From Zingiber officinale (Eukaryota; Streptophyta; Magnoliopsida; Zingiberales; Zingiberaceae), in NCBI RefSeq assembly GCF_018446385.1, contig NC_055992.1:101512947-101576946 (forward strand): a stretch of 64,000 bases of DNA, in the 5' to 3' direction. This document shows, in pieces, positions 20,795 through 31,853 of the stretch. Position numbers and translations under genes: made by a program. Position 1 is the first letter of the stretch. Each line of letters opens with the position of its first letter. The notes below the pieces were generated by a model that saw only the letters and a list, made by a program, of their open reading frames with translations, was not told the origin of the DNA and made no database searches.

Positions 20795-23342
20795 GTAAGA
20801 TGATGGGCGAGCGGTGTCGAGCGCGAGACAGAGAAAATGTCGATCGAGCGACTATAAACTACGACTAGACAATTGAAAATTATCGACCAAGCAATAGAAA
20901 CAATGTCGAGCGAAAACATGAGGTCGATAGCGAATGAGAGTGAAACCCATGAGCTGAGCGGGAGCGAATCCTGTAGACGGAGCCGGCGTGGAGCCTGAGA
21001 GAATCAAAGGCGAATGAGAGCAGAACCCTTGAGTCGAGCAAGCACAGAGCTCGTGAGCCGAGCGGGAGCAAATCTCAGAAAGATCGAAAGGTTCAACGTC
21101 GATGCACCGAGCGAGCGTCAAGCCCATTGAAGGTGAATGCAGAAGGGGGCAAAGCCGAGGATCTGAGTGGGCGCGAAGCTCGTGAGCAGAGCAAGTGAGA
21201 CGCGAGTGTCAAGCAGTGCAACGAGTGAGATGAGTGATGACCAAGCAGCGAATGAGACGAGTACCTGGCCAGGGAGGAAACCTGGCCGGCTAGTCGATGT
21301 GCATGTGGTAGTGAACGCCTATAACTCGCACTGGGGCGGAAGTCTAAAACGCCAACCAGGAGGTCGTTGGTCGCGAGAGAATGCTCGCTTATAACTCGCA
21401 CTGAGGTGAGAGTCTGGAATGTTGGTCGCAAGAGCATGCTCGCTTATAACTCGCACTTGGGCGAGAGTCTGGAATCTGACCGAGAGGTCATTAGTCACGA
21501 GAGCATGCTTGCTTATAACTCGCGCTGGGGTGAGAGTCTGGAACCCGACCGAAAGGTCGTTAGTCACGAGAGCATGCTTCCTTATAACTTGAGCTGGGGC
21601 GAGAGTCTAAAACGCCGACCGAGAGGTCGTTGGTCGCGAGAGCATACTCGCTTATAACTCGCACTGGGGCAAGAGTATGTAATGCCGACCCAGAGGTCGT
21701 TGGTAGCAAGAGCATGCTCTCTTATAACTCAGGCTCGGGTGAGAGTCTGGAACGTCGACCAAGAGGTCATTGGTGATACTCCAGTCCGAAATCGGTGGCG
21801 ATACTCTGGCCCAAGACCAGTGCCGATAGTCTAGTCCGAGACCGGTAGCGATAGCTTAACCTCGAACGGGGGAGGTTAAGCCTTGAAATTCATAGAAGCG
21901 GAGCCCATAGCAATATGAGGGAGCAGAGCGTTTATCATACCTAATCGCGGAGTGGTGTCGATCGGCTAAGGATCTGACTTAATCCCTCGACTCCCAAATG
22001 TCGGTGAAGTCGGGGAGAGGAATAGTGTCGATCTCTTGACTCTCAAATATCCGTGGAGTCAGGGAGAGAATAATCTAAGCCCTGACCGTCAAAGGGAGTG
22101 AAAACCCGTGAGCTGAGTGGGAGTGAATCCTGTAGACGGAGTAGGCATGGAGCCTGTGAGAATCAAAGGTGAATGAGAGCAGAACACTTGAGTCGAGCAG
22201 GCGCAGAGCTCATGAGCCGAGCGAGAGTAGATCCCGGCACCGAGCGAGCGCGAAGCCCATTAAAGGTTAATGTAGAAGGAGGCAAAGCTCAGGATCCAAG
22301 TGGGCGCGAAGCCCGTGAGCAGAGCGAGTGAGACGCGAGTGTCAAGCAGCGCGGCAAGTGAGATAAGTGCTGACCGAGCAGCGAATGAGACGAGTACCTG
22401 GCCAGGGAGGAAACCTAGCTAGCTAGTCGATGTGTGCATGGCAGTGCACGCCCATAACTCGCACTAGGGTGGAAGTCTAAAACACCAAACAGGAAGTCGT
22501 TGGTCGCGAGAGCATGCTCGCTTATAACTCGCACTAGGGCGAGAGTATGGAATGTTGGTCGCAAGAGCATTCTCGCTTATAACTCGTGCTGAGGCGAGAG
22601 TCTGGAACGCCGACGGAGAAGTCGTTGGTCGCGAGAGCATGCTCGCTTATAACTCGCATTGGGGTGAGAGTCTGGAATCCGACCGTAAGGTCATTGGTCG
22701 ATCGGGAAAGCATGCTCCCTTATAATTCGAGCTGGGGCGAGAGTCTGGAACGTCGACCTAGAGGTCGTTGGTTGCAAGAGTATACTCGCTTATAACTCGC
22801 GTTGGGACAAGAGTCTGAAATGCTGGCCCAGAAGTCGTTGGTAGCAAGAGCATGCTCTCTTATAACTCAGACTGGGGCGAGAGTCTGGAACGCTGACCAA
22901 GAGGTCGTTGGTCTCTCGGAGCCCATAGCAATATGAGGGAGCAGAGCCTTTATCATACCTGATCGTGGAGTGGTGTCGATCAGCTAAGGATCTGACTTGA
23001 TCCCTCGATTCTCAAATGTCGGTGAAGTCGGGGAGAGGAATAGTATCAATCCCTTGACTCCCAAATATCCGTGGAGTCAGAGAAAGAATAATCTAAGCCC
23101 TGATCGTCAAAGCGAGTGAAACCCATGAGCTGAGCGGGAGCGAATCCTGTAGACGGAGCGAGCATGGAGCCTGTGAGAATCGAAGGCGAATGAGAGCAGA
23201 GCCCTTGAGTCGAGCAGGCACAGAGCTCGTGAGCCGAGCGGGAGCAGATCCTGGGGAGATCGAAAGGTCCAACATTGATGCACCGAACGAGCGAAGCCCA
23301 TTGAAGGTGAATACAGAAGGGGACAAAGCCGAGGATCCAAGT
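20795..23342. repeat. Repeat-rich remnant of a large (probably Gypsy) element
   Basis: No coding domains. A block starting AGTGAAACCCATGAGCTGAG at about 20938 recurs at about 22097 and 23113, so the region is about 2.2 copies of a roughly 1.0-1.16-kb unit. Each full unit contains an array of about 69-70-bp repeats (GCATGCTCGCTTATAACTCG type; about 21305-21780 and 22440-22915) and a block with GTCGGTGAAGTCGGGGAGAG. Composition and motifs resemble the 3' non-coding region of G2 at 46.0-47.4 kb. The right edge is abrupt at GGATCCAAGT. Confidence 0.8.
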
Positions 23343-23516
23343 GATGGGGATTGGTCTGAAATCTTAACAAACCAAAAAGCAACTGAACCTCTTATCGATC
23401 TATTATCCTTTTTCAGCGCCGTGGAGGGACCAACTTCTTCAGTTCAGAAAGAAAATGAGCTGGACATGAAAAGTTCAATTGCAACCCTATTCCCCTTATT
23501 TGAAGTTTGTGCTTAA
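23343..23516 (+). CDS. Probable last exon of an unrecognised host gene, truncated at a transposon boundary
   Basis: The open frame GDWSEILTNQKATEPLIDLLSFFSAVEGPTSSVQKENELDMKSS.. ends at TAA 23514-23516, followed by a T-rich, 3'-UTR-like stretch. Codon use and residue mix look like real protein, unlike the repeats to the left. The repeat sequence ends at about 23342 without a clear splice acceptor, so upstream exons are either deleted or lie far to the left behind more than 20 kb of transposons. I do not recognise the family. It could be a relic. Confidence 0.4.
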   Translation, partial: DGDWSEILTNQKATEPLIDLLSFFSAVEGPTSSVQKENELDMKSSIATLFPLFEVCA

Positions 23517-24700
23517 GTCTGCAAACTTGGTTAACTTATCCTTTCTCTTTAGTTGCAGATATTGATCGACTCGATGTATATATATCGTGCAAATATTCCT
23601 GAAACTACGATTGTATGCATGCGTATACATAAATGTAAGTAAAATGTATGGTGAAGATTCTTGTGAATAACATGTTTTTTAGTTAGTAAAATTATGTCTG
23701 GCAGCATTTGCCTGTTCATAGACCATATCTTCTGCTATCTCTCCGAAGTGTTTAATCAATATGCTTGCTCTTGTAAGCCATGAGCCACCATGAGCATATT
23801 TATATATGTATATGTAAGCTTTATTGGGTCGGGTTCACCGTATCGGATTCTCTTCCAGTAGCTGATGACAGTGGCCCATCACCCACTAAAATATGTGTGG
23901 GCCCCGCTCCGACTACATGTATAGTTTGTAAGTTTGCTATTTCTTGTTACCATGGGAGTTGCCGGTCGACTGGTATGAAATTGTGTGTATTATGTAGGTT
24001 AACATCGAATAAATTCTACTTTTGATCTGGGGTTGGATCCCCCCAGTCTTCTCAAGTGACATGTCGTTGTTCTTCATTGCGGCTTTGGATACATTTTGAA
24101 TGATTCAGTCAGGACCGACAAATTCGATAAAAGAATTTAGTTAATTTGGGTTGAATTGGAATTTGGATGATTGAGTCAGAACCTGAATACATTGATAAAT
24201 ACCCATCAGATCAGATTTAAACTAATCTTTTATGCATCTAATTAATATTATAATGAATTCATTACCTTCTCATACAATTCTATCCCACCAAACCCACCTA
24301 CTCACTTTCTCACAAGTGGTTGACAAAGGCCTCGTATTGTTAGATTAGATCGCGTTGAATATGGAAAAAGTGGAAGCAACAAAGTCAAACCAAATATCTT
24401 TCAGGCATCAAGTCAACTGTTGGATTGTTCACCCAAAGTCATCTCCCAACTGCGTTGGGTGCAACCACCTCTTTAGATCCTCATCCCCACTTGGTCATTT
24501 GGTGCAGCCGTTGCCTTCTCACCTAATATTCCCTATCCATGCCCTACACGACTCACTTATCCACAACTTAATTATGTATTTAGCTAAAGGTTAAGTAAAC
24601 TTTATAAAAGCTAAATTAAGTAATCTCATTCTAGAACTAGAACCGAACTATTTGTCAAAATTTAGACAATTCCAAATTTAAACAACTTACCGTATTTTTC
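23517..24700. other. Intergenic host sequence
   Basis: AT-rich, non-repetitive. The first ~200 bp look like a 3' UTR of the preceding exon (TA-rich, GTATATATAT near 23576). No coding frame with recognisable content and no transposon ends were seen. Confidence 0.6.
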
Positions 24701-24739
24701 TGAATCCAGTGAAGACTTGTCAAAATCTGAATCACAAAG

Positions 24740-24996
24740 TTGACCGTTCTGACTTCCTATTAAAGTCTATGTGGAGTCAACGGTACCATGTGAAGATTTT
24801 TTTAGATTTGTCGAACGCGGACAATTGCAATTGGTTGAAGAGACTGTTCCGTGTCCTCCCTCGAGACAGCGATTTGCCTTCGCCGTCAACCTCGTCGAGG
24901 TCTCCACATGTGATCGAGGTTGACTTGTGCTTCCACCGCTCCGCCGAACGCCAGTAACGAGGATCTCTTAAAGTCAACTCTCACTTGTATATAAAG
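24740..24996 (+). promoter_or_regulatory. Promoter of the MAPKKK-like gene: W-box cluster and TATA box
   Basis: TTGAC or its complement GTCAA occurs at 24740, 24776, 24895, 24920 and 24973, all within 325 bp of the start codon, with further ones near 24380 and 24412. These are core W-boxes, bound by WRKY factors in known plant promoters. TATATAAAG lies at 24988-24996, about 66 bp before ATG 25062, leaving a short leader. Regulation by stress-responsive WRKY factors is an inference. Confidence 0.6.
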
Positions 24997-25061
24997 CGGC
25001 CCTTTGTTCTCTTCTCTGTCGAGATCCGCTAGAACTCCACCGAATTCCGTATTTGATTCCG

Positions 25062-26321
25062 ATGGCCATCGGAGAGTGGCGTCGAGGCCCGACCATCGGC
25101 CGCGGCTCCACCGCCACTGTCTCCGCCGCGGTAGCCTCCCCCTCCGGCCTCGTCTTCGCCGTCAAGTCCGCCGACCTCTGCTTCTCTGCCCCCCTGCAAC
25201 GAGAGCAGGCGATTCTCTCCTCCCTCCGCCGCCACCCCAACGTCGTCTCCTGTCTTGGTTTTGACGTCGCCGCCGGCGTCTACAACCTCTTCCTCGAGTA
25301 CGCCCCTCTCGGCTCGCTCTACGATCGCATAGCGGCGCGCTGCGGCAGCCTCGAGGAGCAGGAGATTCGCTCCTACGCCGGAGACCTTCTCCACGGCCTC
25401 GCCCACCTCCACGCTGCTGGCGTCGCGCACTGCGACGTCAAAACCCGGAACGTCCTGCTCTGGCCCGAAGGCGGAGCGAAGCTGACGGACTTCGGGTGCG
25501 CGCAGCGGACTTCTGTGGCGGCGCCGTCGGTGGCAGGGACGCCGATGTACATGGCGCCGGAGGCCGCTCGCGGAGAGGAGCAGGGAGCGCCGGCCGACGT
25601 GTGGGCGCTCGGGTGTACGGTGGTCGAGATGGCCACCGGGCGGCCACCGTGGCCGGACATCGCCGACCCGATCGCGGCCCTGCACCGCGCCGGGTTCACG
25701 GAGAACGTCCCCGAGTGCCCCGGATGGTTGTCGCCGGATGCCAGGGACTTCGTGGCGAACTGTTTGAGGAGGGACGCGCGGGAGCGGTGGACGGCGGAGC
25801 AGCTGCTGCGGCACCCGTTCGTATCTAAGACGACTTGCTCGCCTGAAAACACCTCCCCTCCGGCCGACCAAGTTTGGGTCTCCCCGAAGAGCACGTTGGA
25901 GCAGGGAATGTGGGACTCCCAAGAAGAAGAAGAAGAAGATGAAGAGCACCACTCCGACAGCCCGCGAGAGAGGCTTCGGCGACTCGCCGGCGGCGTCTCT
26001 CAGGCGATCAATTGGGAAACCGACGGCAATTGGATCACAGTGAGATCCAACGAGAACGAATCTGCCGCAGCGACAGCAGAAGCCGATCTCATTGCTTCAG
26101 AACAACACTCTTTCGATTCAATTCGATCGGAAGTTCCAGCAAACAGAAACGATCCATTTGCCGGAGAATCTATGAATCAAACTGTAGAACAGACACATTC
26201 CCCTTTTTTGCAAATTTGCTGCGCTTCAATTATGTTCTTCATTCTCTCAAAAAAAACAGAAAAATGTAACCATATTCCTCCAAGAGATCATCAAAAAAGT
26301 GACGCCATTTCCAAGAAGTAA
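25062..26321 (+). CDS. MAPKKK17/18-like serine/threonine protein kinase, intronless
   Basis: 419 aa from ATG 25062 (CCGATGGCC context; an in-frame TTG at 25053 is not a plausible start). Kinase domain about residues 5-255: glycine loop GRGSTATV (13-20), ATP lysine in FAVK (35), catalytic loop HCDVK with Asp125 and Asn130, DFG (143-145), activation segment ending GTPMYMAPE (159-167), which is the MEKK-type signature, then DVWALGCTVVEM. HCD replaces HRD, as is usual in the MAPKKK17/18 group and its relatives. The C-terminal third is Ser/acidic (EEEEEDEE near 290) with a short hydrophobic stretch near the end. Such kinases phosphorylate MAP kinase kinases in cytosol/nucleus and several are induced by ABA and stress. 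Coding GC is very high in the kinase domain and drops in the tail. Appears intact; exact orthology is uncertain. Confidence 0.93.
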   Translation: MAIGEWRRGPTIGRGSTATVSAAVASPSGLVFAVKSADLCFSAPLQREQAILSSLRRHPNVVSCLGFDVAAGVYNLFLEYAPLGSLYDRIAARCGSLEEQEIRSYAGDLLHGLAHLHAAGVAHCDVKTRNVLLWPEGGAKLTDFGCAQRTSVAAPSVAGTPMYMAPEAARGEEQGAPADVWALGCTVVEMATGRPPWPDIADPIAALHRAGFTENVPECPGWLSPDARDFVANCLRRDARERWTAEQLLRHPFVSKTTCSPENTSPPADQVWVSPKSTLEQGMWDSQEEEEEDEEHHSDSPRERLRRLAGGVSQAINWETDGNWITVRSNENESAAATAEADLIASEQHSFDSIRSEVPANRNDPFAGESMNQTVEQTHSPFLQICCASIMFFILSKKTEKCNHIPPRDHQKSDAISKK

Positions 26322-27235
26322 CCAGTTATTTTGTCAATGAGATGGAGCATAAATTTAGGACGATTAGCTTAAGCTGGAAGCATTCAGATAAAAAAGAAGA
26401 ACAAAGCGCGCTTTGTTAGTGATTGATTAATTTGGTGGACCACAGGCTTAAATTGTAGTTGCGTGCGGTGGACAGTTGGAGATGCGTCGTCAGCGCATCA
26501 GGCTCATGCTCTGCCTTTCCCTGTGGTGGCTTTTGACGGTGCAGTTGCATGTCCTGTCCAGCTCCCACCTGCAACGCTATCCGCCGTGCTCATCTTTAGC
26601 CCGGATCGGTCGGTTCGGCCGATATGGTTAGCTCGAGAATCGAAAGGAAAACCAGCTGCTTCTACCTTTGATTGAGATCTAAATCTACAGTCTGGATACA
26701 ACCAATCGTGAATTCGGTGTGAAAGCATGAACCTGCATGAAAATTCTATCCGTCTTCTAGATCCTCAATCAGTCAGCGTCAACGCGGGCGTTGAGGTTTC
26801 CATTCCTCGTCTAGAGAAGTGAGCAGATGGATCATGAACCCTTTGACTTTTCATTCCTTCAAGTCGACGTTTGACAGGACGCAGGGTCAACTGCGGATGT
26901 CAGCGAAGCAGGTTCATTTACTTAAAATCGTTGTGTGACCGGCCTACATGGCGGGGCCGGGCCGGTGGTGGAAGTGCGCGCATCAGCACGCCACATCATC
27001 GCGCGCAAATACCTGTAATCCTCTTCTTTAATTCACACCTCATCGCGCCACCCACATCCGCACCCACCCATCTACCCCTCTGTCTCCGCATCCGCGTGTC
27101 TTTGGAGAAGGTAAACGCAAGACAGAAGAGGACGGAGGAAAACGACGAGGGAAAGGAATATAGCAGACAGAAAGCGGAGCTGACACAGTGACGCCCTTCC
27201 TTTGTTTACTTCGCCCTCCTCGTTTCTCTCCCCGA
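26322..27235. other. Intergenic region downstream of the kinase gene
   Basis: Non-repetitive with mixed composition. No convincing coding frame; several TTGAC/GTCAA motifs lie around 26850-26890. The first part should be the kinase 3' UTR, but no clear AATAAA was found. Confidence 0.5.
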
Positions 27236-27366
27236 ACATGGAGCGAGGTAAGAAGAAAGCGAAGAGATCTCTCCTTTGCCTTCCCGAATCCGATGTCGCC
27301 GTTCCTGCCGCGATCCGCTAGTGCTTCCCCGGCTTCGGGGTAGAGGCGGCGCCTGAGGAGAAAAAA
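27236..27366 (+). other. Possible 5' leader exon of a rightward transcript
   Basis: A GC-rich, CT-rich stretch (TCGCCCTCCTCGTTTCTCTC upstream) with a short frame MERGKKKAKRSLLCLPESDV ending after 23 codons. It is followed by AAAAAGGTTAGTGCTCGC, which looks like an exon/intron border, and then by T-rich intron-like DNA to about 28.6 kb. No protein-coding exon was recognised downstream, so this may be a non-coding or broken gene, or a CpG-rich promoter. Confidence 0.25.
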
Positions 27367-28616
27367 GGTTAGTGCTCGCTCTCGCGCATCCTTCTTTTTG
27401 ATTTCCGCCGTTGTCTTTTCCGGAGATTCTTGTACGGAATGTGTAATGTGTCTATTACTTTTAATGTTTTCTTCTTCGCCTTGAGGTCAGGAAGAGGGTT
27501 TGATAAATGAGTTGGATCTCTGGATGTTACAGGAATAAACTGCAATGCATGAAGAAAGATAGCAGTAGATTCTTGATCTACTTTGCTTTATGCTTTTAGA
27601 TAGCAAACTATCCTTAGAAATGGAGTTTGTTTGCGTCCAATTTGAAGGAAAGTGAGGAAAAAATAGAGGAGAAAATGATGCGGAAATTCGAACTTTAAGG
27701 TAAGCTTGTCTGCGATTTTGTTTAAGGTGAATTCTTTGTTGTTATCTGCACGTGAAAAGCAAAGTTAGCCAGAATATGTTTTGAACGCACTTTGTAAGGT
27801 TAATGTGATGAATTGGGCATATACCAACAAAAAGATTTTAACATTGAGAATTACAAGAAGAGCTTTTGGAATTTACCATTGCGAGTATGGTTCTGATTGA
27901 GTGAGATTGCTATTTCACTATTTAGTTCTTGAGGTTATATTGGTTCTCTTTTACTTGCTATATGTTTCTATTTTATCTTTTGCATTGCCAATTGGTTTAC
28001 TCTCTTTCGATTCAAATGTTTAGCCCTTTTGGGGCCAATCATGCAGTAAATTATGTGGATATTGGACACTTATATGCCATTGTATTCAAAAAATTCTAAG
28101 CAATGAAGCATAGAGTGTATGTTTCGAAAACCATACGAAAGTTCTACCTCATAGTACAGAAATGCAAATGAAGTGGCTAGTGAGTTCAGGATTGTATATC
28201 TACAAACACTAGTGGAGCAGTTTAGAATTGTATATAATCCATGAAGTGAACTATACACTTTTTAAATAGCACAGGCACTGTTAATGAAAAACAAAGTGCC
28301 TAATGATTATGCAAAACACTTGGAAATTGTCATGGTAAATTTTCAATTCTTTTTAGAATGGTAAAATCTCTAATTATTATCATAGCGAACGTGAGTTTCT
28401 ATTACCATTGTGGTACAAGTTCATATATAGCCCTTACTCTGAATCATAGTAAATTTATGATCTTATCAAATTCTCTTAATCTGTTATTATTAAGTTTTGC
28501 TTCCATATTAACTTGATATCATCTCTTCTCTGGAAGGCAAATAATAGTTTTCGTGATGATCTTCTAGCCATTTAAAGCTGGTACCAGGATAAATAAATGT
28601 TTGAGAATGTCTGTAG
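27367..28616. other. AT-rich intron-like or intergenic DNA
   Basis: T-rich, no long open frames, no repeat ends seen. Could be intron of a transcript starting near 27.2 kb. Confidence 0.4.
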
Positions 28617-28635
28617 CTTGATCTCTACATGATTT

Positions 28636-28839
28636 TTTGCCCCCACAGACGTAGCCAAATTGGTATTCAGGTGATAGAATTGCCACATAGGAGCAATGTT
28701 TGAATCCTCTGAGATTCATTCCCCTAAGGAATAAGTTCCTCCCACCTAGGAGGTTGCTCCGTGATTTATCATCCTTCCACATGCCTTGGGGTGGGTCATG
28801 GAGGGGTGATTGGGATGAACATCATCACCTTTTGCCACA
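28636..28839 (+). mobile_element. tRNA-derived SINE-like insertion with 19-bp target duplications
   Basis: The insert is flanked by perfect 19-bp repeats CTTGATCTCTACATGATTT at 28617-28635 and 28840-28858. Inside, TAGCCAAATTGG (about 28651) fits an RNA polymerase III box A (TRGCNNARYNGG), and GTTTGAATCC (about 28699) fits box B. The length of ~204 bp and the long target duplications fit a SINE inserted by target-primed reverse transcription. It has no poly(A) tail; the end is CCTTTTGCCACA. Family not identified. Confidence 0.75.
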
Positions 28840-28858
28840 CTTGATCTCTACATGATTT

Positions 28859-29390
28859 CAATTCAACTATTTGGAATTTACAGTAGTTCAATATCTACAC
28901 CTCTAGCATCTGATCAGAATGAGTTTCTACATGGAGTTTGATATCTTAAAATTTGAGAAAGATTCAAGTTCCTTGTGTAATCTACTAATGTTTTATTCCT
29001 TACTTTTAGGGATCAAAATGAGGGCGACCCACCCCATCAAGTACAAAGTTCTCCAGTAGTAGGATGCCAGGTGTTCTAGCCCTTTCGATTATGTACGACA
29101 AGTGCATTAGATAAGGGCAGTTTTGGTGAAGCAGGGAATGAAGCCATTGGTCCATCAGATGTCATATATTTTGGGTCATTATTATTTGATATCCTCGAAT
29201 TGCTCATTTAATTAATTGATGTATTCACATTTTGGGGTTAAGTCAAATGGTTTCAGAAAAATGAATTATCATACTACAACATAACTAATTAATGTCGCAG
29301 TCGTACTATAAATGTGTTACTTTTGACGTACGTGTGTTAATTACATGAACTGAATTGGAGTTATTAATCTTTTATTAATATCCTAATTTT
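28859..29390. other. AT-rich intergenic DNA
   Basis: No gene seen. GCGACCCACCCCATC near 29030 resembles part of the SINE body on the opposite strand, perhaps a second, older fragment. Confidence 0.4.
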
Positions 29391-30110
29391 AGGATATCAA
29401 AATTGAATTTTTTTTAATTCCTCTCATCCGCGTACAAGTCTCTGATCTTTAAAGACCAGCATTAACATGATAATGGTGATTTGTACAAATCAACACGAGC
29501 ATGTTGATACACTAACAGAAGACTAGTACGAAGAGTGGTATTTGTTTACACAAATCAACACCACTTTAGTCTTGGTTCATATAAATCAGTACTAGCATGG
29601 TGTAAACCAACACTAGTAATTAGTGTTGGTTTTTTGTTGGTACTTGTTTGTGCAAATCAACATTAATAGTTGATGACCAATGTTAACATGGTGTTGGTTT
29701 GCGCAAACCAACACTAACATAGTGTTAGTTTGTGCAAACCAACACCATGTTGGTGTTAGTTTGTGCAAACTAACGACAATGTGCTGGTACTGGTCTTTAA
29801 AGACCAGCACGATAGAGCTGGTCTTTAAATACTAGCTCCACCTTAGTGCTTGTTTGTAAAAATCAACCTCATTTTGCATGCAGGAGAGAGACTTGCATGT
29901 AAGAGAGAGAAAAGAGTTGCATACAGATGAGAGAGGAATTAAAAATTTTGATTTTGGTTGCGTTAGCTAGTCCACGTTGGATGTCGCCTACCGTGTGTGT
30001 GTGTATATATATATATACACACACACACTAATCAGGATAGGCAACATCCAACGTGGACGATTCGACGCAGACAAAATCAAATTTTTTTTAATTTCTCTCT
30101 CATCCAACTG
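29391..30110. mobile_element. Foldback/MITE-type element pair around a TA repeat
   Basis: TTTTAATTCCTCTCATC near 29407 faces its inverted copy GAGAGAGGAATTAAAA near 29935. Between them are hairpin subrepeats such as GTTAGTTTGTGCAAAC and TCTTTAAAGACCAGCA. At about 29960-30110 GTCCACGTTGGATGTCGCC is followed, across a (GT)n(TA)n(CA)n core, by its inverse GGCAACATCCAACGTGGAC. This is best read as two neighbouring copies of one element whose ends face each other at a TA microsatellite. A related element is at 31854-32341. Confidence 0.65.
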
Positions 30111-30149
30111 CTACACGTATGAGTTTGTTATCAGATAATATTTATTGGA

Positions 30150-30745
30150 AATGCAGTGAATGTTATGGAGTTCCCTTAGTTTGTTTTACTCAATGAAATA
30201 TTATATTGTTATAACTAAGTTATAAACTCTCTAATGATCAAAATCAATATAAGATAATGATACTGTTGTAGAAACTAGCAACTAATTGTTACACGTTATA
30301 GCAAGTACTTGCTAACTTTTACATAGCGATTGTAATTAGAGAATGTTCATTTGAAATATAGTAAGTGTTATAGTCTGTTATGTTCATGAAATTTTATTTT
30401 AACCAGATTATCATTTTTCAATAAGCTAAATCAACATAAAATGATATTGTTGTAGAAGCTAACAATCAGCTACTACACATTCTAGCAGCTACTTGTTAGA
30501 TTTTACATAGTCAATCGTGATTAAATAATATTAATTTAAAATATATTGGGTGTCAAGAAGTTCTCTTAGTTTATTTAGCTTATTGAAATATTATTTAACT
30601 AGATTATCACTCTCTAATAAATAAATTCAACATAAAATAATGACATCGTTGTAAAAACTAGCATCCAATTGCTACACCTTGTAAAAGTTAACAACCAACT
30701 GCTACATATTATAACAACTAATAATTGACTATTAAACATTGTAGA
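30150..30745 (+). repeat. Diverged ~195-bp tandem repeat, three copies
   Basis: GAAATATTAT-like starts at about 30196, 30388 and 30585, each followed by similar blocks (AACTCTCTAATGATC, then ATAAAATGATATTGTTGTAG, then CTAGCAACTAATTGTTACAC). AT-rich, no coding content. Copy identity looks about 75-80% by eye. Confidence 0.65.
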
Positions 30746-30752
30746 AGCTAGA

Positions 30753-31583
30753 TGTTGGTGCAACGGGAGCTGACAAGAGGAGGTGAATTACCTATAAAAT
30801 AAAATTATCCCTTCTTGTTCTTTTAACTTAGATTAGTATGCACAATTAAATTAAATATAAAAATTGAGCAACTAAAAGAAAGAAGTAAGAAAGTTAAAAA
30901 TTAATTTAGTTATAACCTAGGTGGTTGTTAATTCAACGCTCTGAAAGTGCTCTACTAGAATTCTCTTTCGTTGTAGGCGGAGAAGCCTCTTACAGAAGTT
31001 GACAGCTCAAAAGAAAGACTAGGAAATAGTATAAGACTTGTTGTTCAAGTTGTTAATTATTTCTTAGCTCCAGGGGTCTTTTTATATCCCTTGAAAAATT
31101 CTATCTGTAGCTAGAAGACGCCTCCAAGATAGTCTAAAGCACCTTTCATCAGATAAGTTTTATCTGTCGAAGATGGGCCGGAAGGTGCCTTTGACACTGT
31201 TCATCGAAGGCGCCTTCCATAAGATAGATCAACTCCTTAACTGATTTCTTCGCGTGGGTGATGTTCTAGCTAACCGGAGTTGAGCTCACATGAATCCAAC
31301 TCCGACCTTCTCCTCGAGCAATCTTCCTCCCTGACTTCTTGTCCCTCGAACCGCTACGCGCGTCCTTCATATCCACCGATGTACTCTTCCATAGCACCTC
31401 GTCCTTCGGATGCACTGAGCTTGTCGACTCCCTTCCCGTGCCATCCTTCTCGCTAGTTGTTTCTTCCACTCGACTTCTTGTGTTTCTAAGTTCCTGCACA
31501 CTTAAACACAAGAATCAAATACACAAGACCTAACTTAAACTGGTTGATCACATCAAAACTAATCCGAGGTACTTACACTAGCA
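30753..31583 (-). mobile_element. Copia LTR remnant related to LTR B
   Basis: On the minus strand it contains GTTTTGATGTGATCAACC, then TAAGTGTGCAGGAACTTAG and the AGTCGAG..GAGAAGGA..GGCACGGGAAGG block of LTR B, and it ends CGTTGCACCAACA (plus strand TGTTGGTG at 30753). No PBS, PPT or gag lies next to it and no target duplication was found, so it is a solo LTR or a fragment. Confidence 0.75.
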
Positions 31584-31659
31584 ACTATTTGTTGCAACCT
31601 AAATCTTAAAATCGGTCCTAATGTATTTTAGATAATTTATTTTAAATGGAGCACCCACT

Positions 31660-31768
<109 letters not shown>

Positions 31769-31853
31769 GTATATAGTTCCACATGCTATAATTTCGGTAG
31801 AGTATTAAGAAGGGTTGTGTAGATCTGGTAGTTAGAAGTCATATATATATATA

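Noticed and set aside
25053-25061. Kinase start three codons earlier
   Set aside because: The codon at 25053 is TTG. ATG 25062 has good context and fits the family N-terminus.
25029-25952. 307-codon frame antisense to the kinase gene
   Set aside because: A shadow of the GC-rich kinase coding strand: Arg/Gly-rich, with no motif. The sense frame has all kinase motifs.
27236-27310. Short frame MERGKKKAKRSLL as a small protein gene
   Set aside because: Only 23 codons, no homologue known to me, and no downstream exon found; kept only as a possible leader exon.
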